From assembly GCA_027625915.1 (NCBI GenBank), contig JANTQA010000008.1, positions 2,187,001 to 2,251,000 of the forward strand: a stretch of 64,000 bases of DNA, read 5' to 3'. Positions within the stretch are counted from its first letter, which is position 1. The number at the start of each line of letters is the position of its first letter. This DNA comes from Anaeramoeba flamelloides (Eukaryota > Metamonada > Anaeramoebidae). Positions 10,297 to 22,652 of this stretch are shown in pieces. The notes below the pieces were generated by a model. The model saw nothing but the letters and a program-made list of their open reading frames with translations. It ran no database searches and was not told where the DNA came from. The position numbers and the translations under genes were made by a program.

Positions 10297-12944
10297 GCCA
10301 AATCATTCGAAATTTTTTTATTTTCGTTATCGTCTTTTAACAAAGAATGTAATCATTTTGATGAAACAAATAAAATTCAAATACCTTTCAATATAGAAAC
10401 GAATTCTTATTTGTATTAATTGGCAATTGATTTCTATTGTTTTTGGATTTTCTTTTTTTTTTTCTATTGGCTAGCTTTTTTTAATTAGACAATTTCCTAA
10501 TTAGTCTCTACTCTAATTATTTAATTAGGATACCAATAATTTATAAAAAATAACTTCTACAAAACCAAGAGTCGGACATTTCTATATACATTACTATATT
10601 TTTGGAAAAAAGTAAAAACGAAAAAAAAAAAATTGAAAGTTTATCATATTATTTCATTGTATTTGTGGGAGGGAGAAGGATTTCAAAAACCCAATGAAAT
10701 AAAGATTGACTTGAATCTCTTAAATTAAATTTATCGTAAAAAAATAACAAATTTTATATTTCTAAACACCGCTTAAAAAATTCACGTTAACCTAATAAAA
10801 CCCCTTTAATTAATATTTTGAAGAACTGATAGATCGTGATTTTGATTCTTATAATTCTCAGTAGTATTTTATCTAATAAAATCAAAAATAAAAGTTTATC
10901 AAACTTGAATTGATTATTAAAGAATTTTCAAGCTATCAATGCCTTACACATTTAAATCTGTTCTTTTTAAATTTTTTGTTTAAATTTTCATCAAAAAATC
11001 TTAAAGTTTTCAAAATATTAAAACAAAAAACAAATCCAAAAATTAGATCGATTATTAGAATAAAAATAGAATCCAAAAGATCACCTAAAACCAAAATTGA
11101 CACATATTCAATTTTCACAAATTGTGTTGAAAAGGAAAGAGGAGTAAAAATTGAATTTTTTTGATTTTTAACTGAACTTGGATTTTCCTATACATGTGGA
11201 ATTTGCATAAAGATTTTAACAATAGGTATTAATCCTTTTTTTAGGAATTTCAGTTCCATATACATTTTATGATTAGTTTAAAATACGAAAAAAAATAAAT
11301 GCAAAATTTTGGGTGTTTGAAATATTCCCAGAAAATACCTAAAATCGAAAATACTTTGTAATTTTTTCACAATATAAAAACAACTTTTTGAACAACTCCG
11401 AAGAAACTCTAGTGTCCAATACACTCAGTTTAACGGTAAAACAACAATTTTACTTTCAGAAAAAATGTATTTTTCGAATTTTCTACTTTAAGCCCCTCCA
11501 AAAAGTTTTTGTTACCTTTTGAGTGTATTTGAGTAATTGTTGGTACTTATTATGTAAGTGTATATATGTATGTTAGGGTATGCTTGGGTTTGGGCTATTG
11601 GTATGGGTTGTGTATGTTCTGTATGTTTTGGTTTAACCAGTTTCTTTTATGGAATTGGGGGTTAAAAGGTTTGGCTTGGGGCACTTTGTGTAGGATATCC
11701 GTAAGTATTGTACGATTAGATATTAATAAGTTATTTTTGGATTGCATTTAAGACTACAAAATTATGGGTAATGATAAATTATTAGAAATTTTCTTTACAA
11801 GTTCATTTTCTCTCATTTAGTTAATAGTATTTCGAAATGATCAGAAAATGTCACATCCATATAGATACCAATTCCTTTTACACAAAATGGGTTGAATACC
11901 ATTCCCTAAAAAGTTAATTTTTTGAATTTTGATATTTTCAGAAAACAATAAAAATTCTAAAATAATAAAATCCTAATTTAATTTTAAACTGTGTATATTG
12001 ACACTGGAGTTTCTGAGAAGTTGTTTAAAAAGTGTTATTTCGGGGTTAAAAAATTTTCTGATATTTTCTATTTTCGGGTATTTTCGGGTATATTTGATAG
12101 ATTCAAATATTTTCCATTTACTAACATTTTACAATATAAAACTTTTTTTACAATTTTACATTTTTTTTTCAGAATAGTAAGTTGAAAATAAATATAAAAA
12201 AAATTATATTTAAAAATTTGTATTTTTGAATTCTAAGACATAATAAAATAGTGTTAAATGGATGATTACAATTTTTTTTTTATAGTTAGAGTTCCTTAAA
12301 ATCTTTTGATCGACGTTTGTTATCTATATTCTATATATTTTTTGTCACACTTTTATAGAATTTGAGACCTAATACTTTAAGGAAAAACTATTAAAATTAT
12401 TAAAACTATTTTATTGGACTTTATCTCAAAAAATAAATTTAAAAAAAATAGAAAAAGGATTAAAAAGAAAAAAAAATTTGGATAGGTTTATTGTTTCCGG
12501 TTATTGATAAAAAAAAGTAGAATCCAGCCATTAAATAAAAATCTTTGAAAAAAAAGCTTTAAAAAATACTGTTATTTTGATATTAACAAATTAAAGATTT
12601 TATTTCAAGTCCCAACAATAATATTTTTCTTATTAGTTTGCGTTAAAAAAAAAACTAAGATCTTCACAAAAATCAATTAAAAATTGAATTTTTTAGAGAT
12701 TTAATTCAGCTTCCTTATTGAACTTTTGAGATAAAATTTTAATAAAGATAATTTGATAGCAATAGTATCTAAAATAACACTAATTTCCATAAATAAAAAC
12801 CATTTGTTAAATGATTTTAAAAACTTATTTTTAAGACTTTTTTCAACAAGCTTTTGAAAAAAGAAAAAAAAAAACTTTATTCATAATTAACAAAAAAAAA
12901 AAAAAAAAAAAAATAGTAAAAAATTAAAATGAATTACATAAGAA
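10297..12944. other. Gene-free stretch, RPS3 to Sel1 gene
   Basis: No coding exon recognised. It contains a segment similar to 63420-63510 (around 11000-11070), a G/T-rich island at 11530-11700 and a diverged dispersed-repeat segment at about 12590-12760 sharing CTTCCTTATTGAACTTTTGA with copies near 19590 and 26930 (and inverted near 55350). Otherwise plain A+T-rich DNA. Confidence 0.6.
11530..11700 (+). other. G/T-rich island with G-quadruplex potential
   Basis: In otherwise about 80 percent A+T DNA, this 170-bp stretch is rich in G and T on the plus strand. It has four GGG runs at 11576-11578, 11586-11588, 11592-11594 and 11605-11607, then GGGGG at about 11657 and GGGG at about 11678. Spacing of the first four fits a G4 motif with loops of 7, 3 and 10. 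No protein or known RNA family recognised. Confidence 0.5.
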
Positions 12945-15900
12945 TTAAATACCATTTTTTAATTTTTCCAAGCAAAAAAAGAAGTTTGAGTTTTCATTTA
13001 ATTGGTAATAATCGACAAGATCTTCCATTTCATCAAAAAAAAACATGTCTTTTTTATTAATTAAATTCATCGGTATATTATCTGTGTATAGGAAATGGAA
13101 TAATAACTTTATTGTTTTTCTGGACTTTCTAGAATAGTCCTTAACCATGTTTAAAGACTGCTTCACGTTTAAAAACATTCCTCTAAATAGATCTGATCTT
13201 ACCTGCAATATGAATTTATGAATTTTGATTGGCATTTTTTTCACGACCAATACAAAATCTTTTGAAGAATTATGTAATTTCAAATTTTGCAAATCTTTGA
13301 GAATCCCTAATCTGCCGGACTTCATTGTTAAATTATATTTTTTGTATCCCATGAGTTTCCAAATTTTTTCAATTGAGTGGCGATCTTTCTCAAATCTACC
13401 GGAATAAACCCAAATAAAGAAATTGTTTAACTCTGGTGAGGAAAAGCTTTGTAATAAATGCAATAATTTGGAATTAATCTTTCGTCCCAGCCTTTGTTCA
13501 ACCCAAAAAAGATGGATGGGGATATTATTTATTTTTAGGTCATACAATTCCGAATGTTTAAAATAATTATAAAAATCTTGGGATAAGGAAATTGTTTGAT
13601 AAAAGATATTTTTTAATTTTTCATCCTTAATGTAATCTATTGGCATTTTCCCATTTTTATTCTTGATAAAGGGATTTGCGCCATAATCTAAAAGTAATTT
13701 AATCAGTTTCACTTTATATTTCTCATCTACTTTTTTTGCTTTGCATATCAAATGCAGGGCAGTGTCGCCCTTCCTGGCAGTTTTTTTATTCAAATCACAG
13801 TGTTCCAAAATCGTTGATTTAATTTCTTCAAGAGGTGCTGAATTTTGCACAACAAAATGAATTTTTTCTAGGCCCTTAATAATAGTAAGCTCTTGGAATT
13901 CGTCATATTTGGACGCCAAATTAAAGCAGTCGTATGCCTTATCAAAGTTCTTGAGACACCCTTTACCCTGGAAATAGCACACGCCTAAATTGTAACTTGC
14001 ATTTGGCTCGTCTTCTTTAGCTGCTTCGTTATACAGCCTAAACGCCTTTTTTAAATTCTTTTTACACCCCCTTCCCTTTTCATAGCATACCGCGTAGCTG
14101 TTCTTCGCAGAGATATTGCCATTCTTTGCAGACTTTTTAAATAATTTGAACGCCGATTTTTGATCAATTTCTGTGCCAACACCTTTTAAATAGCAAAATG
14201 CCAACGAATACTGTCCCTCATCATTATCTTCCTTTGCGGCTTCGTTGTAATAAACAAATGCCTTTTTGGAATTATGTCGGACACCCTCTAAAAAGCATTC
14301 GTATACATACCCCAACGATTCTGTGCCATTTGATGATCCGAGATAATGCGATTTCAAAAACAATTTGTGTGCTATTTGGTTGTCCTTGAGCACACCGTCG
14401 CCATTCAAATAGCAAATCCCTAATGAGTTGTATGCATTGGAATTTTTTAATTTGATTGCCTGTCGGAAATAGTCAATCGCCTTCTCTAGATTCTTTTCCA
14501 CTTCAACCCCATTTAAATATCTTATTCCCAGGTTATTTAAACTGCCTGGGTTGTTCTTGTCAGCACTTAACTTTGTCCATTCAAATGACTTTTTCAAGTT
14601 TTTTCTTGAGTTGTCCTTTAAATAACATAAGGCCAATTTCCGTTTGGCAATGTCATTGCCTTGCTCAGCTGAAAGAAAGAATTTCTCAAAGGCAATGCTT
14701 GTATCCTTCCTCACACCATTGCCATTTTTATACAGCACACCCAATAAGAGCTGTGCTTCTGGATCATTTAATTCATTTGCTTCATATTCGATTTCACTAA
14801 TCACCTGTTTATATTCCTGTTCAACTCTTTCTTTATCTTCCCCTTCAATAATATTAAAACATTTTGCCAATCTTTTTTCAGACATTGACACAGCAAACTC
14901 TGCAGATTTTAAGTATAACTTTAATGCTTTTTTAATGTTTTTTTTCTTCATCCCATGACCATAAAAATAACAATCACCCAGTCTTCCAAAGGCTATAGTA
15001 ATATCATTTGGATACAAGTATATTTATATATATTTATTGTTTTGTTTTTTGAAATGAAACAATTATTAAAATAAAATTAATTGTATTATGAACTTTGAAT
15101 TAATATTTTGGCACTTATTTACTTGTGGATATGTTGGTTGAATGAATGTTAAAATAGTATTTGTGTAGATTTAGTTTTTTACACACATTAAAATCAAGGT
15201 GCTTCAAAAGGGTGTTCAATATTTTCCTGTATTTCTTTTTGTTTTTTTTTTTTTTTCTTTTCTTTTGATTAGTTGATAATTTTTTGGATGACAATTATTC
15301 TATTCAAGATCTTATAAACGACTTTCATAATTTTATACTCTAACGAATATTACTTTTCTTACTAAAAACATATGAATTGACTTTTAAGAATATTATGCCG
15401 AGAGATCTTGTTAGAACTTTTCAAAATTTTTGTGTTTTTTCAAAAAAATGTGATTTGTGTAAAAATTATTTTTCTTAAATTCAAATTCGGAATTTTTCAT
15501 GGAAAGGTTGTGGAAATTAAAAAAATCTTTATTCACTTACTTTCCACTTCATTTTAAAAATAAAAAAGAGTTAAGAACAATGATATAAATATATTTGAAT
15601 ATAAAGTAGAAAGTAAGTGAAACAAGATTAAAATAAACTTGATTTTTACAAGTTTTTTCCAGATTCTTTTGAGTTTTTAATAATCAATAATCGTTCCCAT
15701 TCAAATCATCAACAATCCTACAATTTGAAATATTTTGTATTTCCTTTAATTATTTAACCTTAAGGGACTAATCTTTATTAAATTTTTAAACCAATATTTA
15801 ATAGTTATTGAGTAATTTTTTTGCCAATTACTTAGATTTGAAAACTCCTCTTTATTTTCAATATTAAACATATTTCTAGATAATAAATCCTTATTTAGAA

Positions 15901-18270
15901 ATTGGTCCCCCCAAAAAAAATAATAGAGACTAGTCCCTTAAATTATTTTTATTCGTTAATATATTGTATTTCAACACATCGTCGAACATAAAATTAGGAT
16001 AACCCTTAATTTGTTAAGGAACAGTTTACAAATTGAGAAAACAACTGAAATACAATTTTTAATTGGGTATCCTTAATAGAACCTAGAAAATGAAAAAAAA
16101 ATAAGATCTAATAATAAAAGAAAAAATTATTGATTAAAAATAAAATGATTGGTTAAAATCAATAAAATTTTTAATAAAACTACTGTTAATTGCATAATAA
16201 AAAGATCAAAATTTTCATTCAGATTTCCAAAAAAACCCATCTCAATAATTAATATCAAAGATCAAAAGTCCCAATTCTCAAAGGGAAATTAATGATTTAA
16301 GCTGACTTTAAGAAATAAAAGTTCCAAATGTTGCATGATTATTAAAATCTTATGTGGAAAGCTGAATGAAAATTTTGTTCCATTTATTTTAAAACAAATA
16401 GTACCTTTTTGTATGGGTTTTTTTTTGATTGATTTCTTATTAAAAATTTGTTAAAAAAAATTTAACTGTTTTTGATATCTCCAAAATGATTTGATCGAAT
16501 TTCAAAAAAAAAAAAAATCTAAATGTTGATGTTGATTTAATTGAAAATAATATAATGGATTATTCTTTAAGGTTAATTTGTTACTTCTATTAATTGATTT
16601 GACTTTTAGTTTTAAGATTCTATTAATGTTCTGAATTAAAAATTTTAGTTTCTCTTTTTTTGCCTGTTTCAATTTTTTTCACAACAACAAATTGGTATGT
16701 AAAGCAATTGTAATTTTATTATTGGTTGTTCCTAAAAGAAGATCCAAATTATTGTTATCTAAATTTTTGTTTTTAATGGGCTTTTGTTAGCTTTTGATTA
16801 TTTCTACTCTAAACAGTGAAATTTGAAATGAAATAAATGGTATTTGTTTTTTGGAGAAAAACCAAAATATATAATGGCAAATTTTTCTATTTTGATCATT
16901 ATTTGACAAACACAAATTTCTATTTAAAGCAAAAACACTCAAAAAAACAACAAAATATAGTTTTTAACAAACAATAATTTCAGAACTTTTTTTCACAAAG
17001 TTTTTTTTGTTTGGTTTATATGATTATTCCAATATTCTTTTTCAGTAAAATTTTATGATAAAAATTATGTGTTTTGAAATTTTTTTCAAAGACAGTTAGA
17101 TTTGAATACCAGAGACTAATGTATTTCAGAAAAAAAAAAAAAAAAAATAAAAGATTTGGAATAAAAGATAATTAGTGAGACTAAGAAAATTCCTAAAAAG
17201 TGAGTAAGTGGACAAAGACCCGAAATTCTAGATTTAGAATTGTTTACCTTTCATCTATTAATAGAAAACCAAAAAAAAATATTAAACAAACATTGTTAAA
17301 TTTTTTGCAATTACAAAAAGTATTGGTCTTTGAAGAAATTATTTCGACAACGAAAGAAATTAATCCTGGATCAGAAGATGTCTTTGAAGAATCGTTTTAA
17401 TAAGAATTTTCTTAAACTTGTTTCTTTCAATTTAGCATTATGGTGGTTTTTATTTGATCGAATTTAAAGTACAAAAAAAAATAAACTCCTTCCATACAAA
17501 AATAAATTAAAAAGGTAAATAAAGTGAATGGAACAATTTCATTTTTTTCACTTAGACACCTTCCATATTTCGTTTTGATCATATCGAAAAATAAGCACCA
17601 AACATTGTTTGATCAAAAAATTAGTACAAACAAAATTCTTTTAATAAAGAACAATTACCAGTAATTTTAAATATCTCATATTTCGGGGTAGCCAAAGAAA
17701 ACGTACAAGCAAGAGTAGGTTTAATTTGGTTTAGCCAAGATATTTCACAAAAACAAAAATAAAAATAATTCAAGTGCTTTTGATCAAATTAACTTTTTTT
17801 TCCAACTAAAAAAAAGATCAATCAATTTTTTTTTTCTTAATATTTGATAGGTTTTTTGACATAAACCAAGGCAAGAGAACATAAAACTATTTTTGTTCAA
17901 CAATTAATCTTGTGTGTAGTGGGGTAATCTAATGTTTGTAAGGTTTATTAGAGGAGAAAGTACCTCATTAAAGTTACAAAAAAAAAAAAAAAAAAAAAAA
18001 CCTCTTACCTCTTGCATTGTTCTTTTCAGCTGCAAGATTAAACAAATGGAATGCTGTTTTGTAGTCTTGGACAACTCCCTTACCGAGGAAATAGCATTCC
18101 CCTAACCAAAAATTACCCATGCTATTATTTTTCAGACTAGAGAGTGTAAATAATGATACCGCCCGCTTAGTATTTTGTGGTACTTCAATTCCTTGATAAT
18201 AAAAGAACCCCAATTTCGCTTGGGCTTTGGGGTTGTATCGGGCTTTTGCTTTTAATTGATCTAAATTCAT
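12945..18270 (-). CDS. Sel1-repeat / ankyrin / tandem BTB protein, two exons
   Basis: I join exon 1 (18270-18009, ATG start) to exon 2 (14992-12945) across a 3016-bp intron with donor GTAAGA and acceptor TATAG. The junction codon GCC restores a perfect Sel1 repeat (...NNAR-A-FGRLGDCYFYGHG). Exon 2 alone has no ATG before its repeats, and exon 1 alone stops in a homopolymer just past the donor, so the join explains both. The predicted protein is 769 residues. Sel1/TPR-like helical repeats fill about 1-460 (pattern LG-CY-x-G-x-GV). An ankyrin segment lies at about 490-555 (GDTALHLI, LLLDYGANPF). A degenerate BTB domain is at about 567-644 and a second BTB at about 664-760 (KIHKFILQVRSDLFRGMF). 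Such proteins are scaffolds; BTB domains often recruit cullin-3 ligases. That role is inference here. Confidence 0.82.
15760..15941. mobile_element. TTAA-flanked MITE (182 bp), copy 1
   Basis: Bounded by TTAA on both sides, with inverted tips TTAAGGGACTAATC on the left and GACTAGTCCCTTAA on the right. TTAA target duplication is the hallmark of piggyBac-type transposons, so a piggyBac-derived MITE is a reasonable guess, though the TTAA could also be part of the repeat itself. Copy 2, inverted, is at 7895-8065. Confidence 0.7.
16181..16403. mobile_element. TA-flanked MITE family 1, copy 1 (223 bp)
   Basis: Ends at TACTGTTAATT (left) and AACAAATAGTA (right), with subterminal inverted blocks TCAAAATTTTCATTCAG and CTGAATGAAAATTTTG. 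Other copies at 54902-55125 and 56708-56926 are nearly the same length. TA is present at both edges of each. Non-coding; Tc1/mariner-like by target site. Confidence 0.85.
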
Positions 18271-19859
18271 TTTGAAAAATTAATTTAGAGGAAATCACCC
18301 AAAAGTTGAGGTTGGACAACAATCAAAAAAAGTTTGAGTTTATCTGTTATTGGTTAAAATAAATAAAAGATAAAAAATGTTAATTTGAAGGTTTGATTTT
18401 TTTTAAATATCAAGTAGAACTCTTTGAAAATTTAATATTTCAAAAAACAAACCAAAAATTTGATACTTTTTGATAAAATGATTAAAAGAGTTGATCTCAA
18501 TGCTGAAAGTTCATTTTTTTGATGGTAGAGTCTTTGAGTATTTTATTTACTTAATTTACATTTTTTGTCTTCCTTTCTTGAAATAATGATTAAAATCACT
18601 GTAGAATCAGCCAAATATATCGCTAATAAATTATTGATAAGAAATCAAAGAATTTAAAAAAAAATTCTTTTTGAGATTTATTGAGTTCTTTAAAGTTTGA
18701 TTCAATTTATTTTTTAATTAATCTGATCTTTTGAATGAATGTTTTTTAATAAAAGATATACCCACACTTAGAATTGCGTTTTTAGTTTTTGGAAATTGGC
18801 GATCAGTTAGATAAAACATTTTTTAATTGGGTTTTGATATCTTGATCCTGAGTCAAAAAAAAGTTGATTTTAGAACACCCACAAATAATCTAGTTTGAAT
18901 TTAGGATCATTTCATTCTTCTATCTTAAAAACTAAGAACTTTTGAACATAAAAAAGATTAGTGAAGAACTCAAGGTCTGACAACTTTATGAAACATAAGT
19001 TATTGAAGGTAAGCTAGTTGATAACATATCATTTAAATTTTATCAATAGTTATCATTTTGATCAAGGACACAAGCTAATTATTTCAATTATTAACTCGAT
19101 AAAAAATAAGACGATTAAAAGTAGAAGTAAATATTTCTTGAAAAATGGATCACTTTCGAGTTAATTTTAAGGACGCTGTTCAAATCAATTCTGAGTATAC
19201 CAAACAAAAGTTAATTATTCTAGCCAATTGGGGTTCTTCAGGTTTTTTTTTTACATTTTTTTAACACTTTTAGAAAAAAATTGTCAACTGGAAAAAAATT
19301 ATTTAATTTTAATTGCAAAGTATTCGTAGAATGGAAAATTTTATTATTTTTTCCATACTTATTTTTCACAGATCAATATTTGAATCTGGAATTGAAATTC
19401 CTCAAACTGGGTTATGGATAGTGTGAAAATCTTAGTGCCAATTTTATATTTGTATTATTTTTTAATTAAAAAATGAAATTTTTATTTCACCTTTCAAAAA
19501 ATTTTTCTAGTTTATAAGTCGAAAAAAATCCAAAAATCTTATTGAAAAATCAAAATGTTTTAGAAATGATCTTTTTAGACATTTAATTAAACTTCCTTCG
19601 TGAACTAAAAGACAAATTTTTTATTAGGGAAATTTGATTGAAACTGTAATAATTAATATACATTTTGTAAATTGAAATAAATATTTTCATTTATTAATTG
19701 AAAATCTTCAGTCCTTGAAAAATCATAGTAACAATAGAATCATTTTACTAATGTTGGTATTAAGGATATTGTTATTACAGTCGGATATAATTTTATCAAA
19801 TGATAAAAAAAAAAATTTGTAATTGTTAAAAGTACCTAATGCTAATCAAAAACTAACCA

Positions 19860-20290
19860 ACCTGTGATGTACGTGTTGATCTCGAAAAATCAACAATCAA
19901 AAACGAGGAAATTTTTAGAATAAAGTACCAAAGTGTGTATACTCAATTTCTAATTTTAATAGTTAGACTATATAATTTTGAAAACATCTATGTTAGTTTT
20001 AAAGTTATAAACTTTGATGGTTTTTAAGATCTCGAAGATTATTTATTTGATTTTAACTATTTCTCAAATGAGATATTTTTATCTGAAGAATGTCACACAA
20101 TCCTTACTTTTTAAATTTATGTTGTTTCAAAATACCTTCAAATTAGATCGAACCAAAATAAATTGATTTTATTCTTTAAGAAAAAAATTTATTGTGAATT
20201 GAAGAAATTTAATCCTTTGGAAATCTAAAAAAAGAAAAAGGATTAATTTTTTTTTAAAATTTGAATTTTTGAAATTGAAGTTTCTTTTGA
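19860..20290 (+). repeat. Dispersed repeat B, copy 1
   Basis: Aligns in the same orientation with 58480-58870. Landmarks include TTGATCTCGAAAAATCAACA at about 19876, TTTTGAAAACATCTATGTTAG at about 19975-19995 and AAGAAATTTAATCCTTTGGAAA at about 20202-20223. An inverted copy lies at about 45200-45490 and an inverted relic at about 5205-5330. No reading frame; class unknown. Confidence 0.7.
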
Positions 20291-21469
20291 ACTTTTTTTT
20301 TTTCATAAATTTTTTGTCAATGAGATCTATAAAGTATTTTTTTTTTCTATATCTTAATTTTGACAATCAAAAAAAGTGTAATTTCACAATTCGATTGTTG
20401 ATGCGAAGACACCCTTTGGGTTTGGAGAAAATATAAGGTAAATGATACGACCCTTAAAATTAAATTTGGTCAATTGATGAGACTTAGCCTTGTTGTTAAT
20501 TTGAAGTTTTCAATTCTATTTTGATTCTAACAACGAGTATAATTTTTGGAATTGTAGAGGGGTGTCGATTTCAGTTACTTTTCTTTTCTTTTATTTGAAA
20601 AAAAAAATAAATTTGAAAAAAAAAAATTATTAAAAACTCCAAATTAACTCTAAGAAAATTGAACTTTGTAATTAAATTTAAAGTGGGTAAATTTCTATTA
20701 AAAAATCTTATTTTCAACGTTTTAATTTTTTAAATAAATTGAGAAATTTTGTATGTGATACTCCGATGAAAATTCCCCAATTTTTTATTAATATTTTTTT
20801 CAAAATTTTATAGTTTTTTTCCAAGTTAATTATGAAGAATATTGGCTCTAATCGGAAGTTTATTATTTCTAAACATTTCTATATTGGTTTATTCTTTAAA
20901 AAAAATTGAATTTTTTATTTTATGGTCGATTAATTTGAGTGAAATGGAGTTTATTTTTGATTTGAAATAGTTTAAAATCTTTAAGCAAATATGTTTGTGA
21001 TCAATTATTGGCCTTTTGGATTTAGCTCATTTTAAAAAAATCAAAATTGGATTGGGTATTACCCCCCAGATAAAAAAAGGAATTATAAAAGTTCTTTCAT
21101 ATAAATTCATGATTATTTAACATGTGAAAATAGCTATAAAAACTCTATAGATATGTGAAATAAAAAGAAAAAATACATTATAGTGGTAAAATTAAAAAAT
21201 GTGAAAATTTATTGTTTAAAATAATTACAAGAAAATTCCATAAAAACATTTTTAGAATCATATTTTTAATAAATTGGTTATAAAAAAAATCGTAAAATTA
21301 TTAAGAATAAAAAAATGTTTTTCTTGAGAGAATGTAATAAAAAAAAAAAAAAAAAAAAAGTTATATAATTACAAAATTTGGTAATTTAATAAAATAAATG
21401 AATCAAATTAATTAAAGAAACGAAAAAGAAAGTAACATAAATAAAGACAAGATAATTGGATATGTATAC

Positions 21470-21474
<5 letters not shown>

Positions 21475-21503
<29 letters not shown>
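21475..21503. repeat. (AT)n microsatellite
   Basis: Alternating T and A run with palindromic TATGTATACATA-type flanks on both sides; likely cruciform-prone and length-variable. Confidence 0.9.
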
Positions 21504-21507
<4 letters not shown>

Positions 21508-21630
21508 ATGTATACATATATATGTGTTTATAAATAATTTCAATTATCTATAGTTATAAATTCGGAATGCAGATGCTAAATTATTTCCAATTGGATTCCA
21601 AATCATATAAATAAATAATAATAATAATTT

Positions 21631-22620
21631 TTATTTATCATATCCATTAATTTTATAAAGCTTTGCTAATTCGACATATTTAAAAATTCTAAAAACAAAA
21701 TCTTGATTAGAGTTTTCAAGATGGTTTAAAAATTTACTGATACCAATTCCTGAGATGATTCTAAAAATGGAAAATTTAATTTTATTTATGACCATAATTT
21801 GTTGATGAATTGTTTTGTTAGTTTTGTACCATAATAAAAAAAACTTTTCTAATAGCTTTATAGATTTTTTAAATTGTTTCTTTTTATTAAAAATGGTTAA
21901 CAATTTTAAATGTGCTTGCAAAGAAATGGGATTTAAATTTTTTTTTCTTTCATTTATTGAATAAACGTAACAACGAATTGCCTTTTTATTTTGGTGAAGT
22001 TTTCCACCTAAATCACCATATCGGCACCAATCTAACTGTGTTCGTGAGATTTTTTTGTGTGGGTACATGGTGTTTTTTTGGTCAGGGTTTAATAATTGCG
22101 AAAATATTTTCTGATCTGATTCTATAATTTTGATAATTTTTTTAAACCAATGATGATAAATAATTTTTTGTCCTGAAATTGGTTGATTAAAATAATCTGA
22201 TTTTTTAATCGATGGCTTTTTTTTGATCATTTTTTCTTTTTTGTTTAACTTTTGATTTTGGTTTTTATAAATATCATTATTTATGTCTTGTTCAATGTTA
22301 TTTTTCTCTTGGTTATTGCGTTTCTGCTTCTTGCCTTTGTATATACCTTTATTGATATTTGTGGCATTATTCGTGCTCTTAATCTTATTTCTATTCGTAT
22401 TTGTATTCATATTCATATTTTTATTTTTATTAGTATTTATATTCTTATTTCGATCTGTGTTTATATTCTTTTTTCTATACATATCCATATTCTTGTTTCG
22501 ATTCATATTTTTATTTTTATCAATATTCTTATTCTTATTTCGATCCATATTCGTATTCGTGTCCGTATTCAGCTTCTTATTCTTATTCTTATTTTTATAC
22601 GTGGTCTTAGTCTTATTTTG

Positions 22621-22652
<32 letters not shown>

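Larger units (their letters stand above)
14993..18008 (-). other. Large intron of the Sel1-ANK-BTB gene
   Basis: About ten times longer than most other introns here. It carries two complete MITEs (15760-15941 and 16181-16403) and a segment at 15410-15660 similar in order and orientation to 27390-27670. A 23-T run (minus strand, 18000-17978) directly follows the donor. A 66-codon plus-strand frame at 17200-17400 next to an A-run has no recognisable similarity and is not called a gene. Confidence 0.7.
18271..21630. other. Gene-free stretch with dispersed repeats
   Basis: No credible exon. It contains a diverged dispersed segment around 19490-19645, a ~430-bp repeat at 19860-20290 with a direct copy at 58480-58870, and an AT microsatellite at 21475-21503 inside a TATGTATACATA palindromic setting. 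The rest is plain A+T-rich DNA. Confidence 0.6.

Noticed and set aside
12945-15017. Treating the Sel1-ANK-BTB frame as a complete gene with a TTG start
   Set aside because: The upstream exon at 18009-18270 splices in frame and restores the repeat, so a non-ATG start is not needed.
17200-17400. 66-codon plus-strand frame in the Sel1 intron, next to an A-run
   Set aside because: No similarity recognised, and lies inside a well-supported intron on the other strand.
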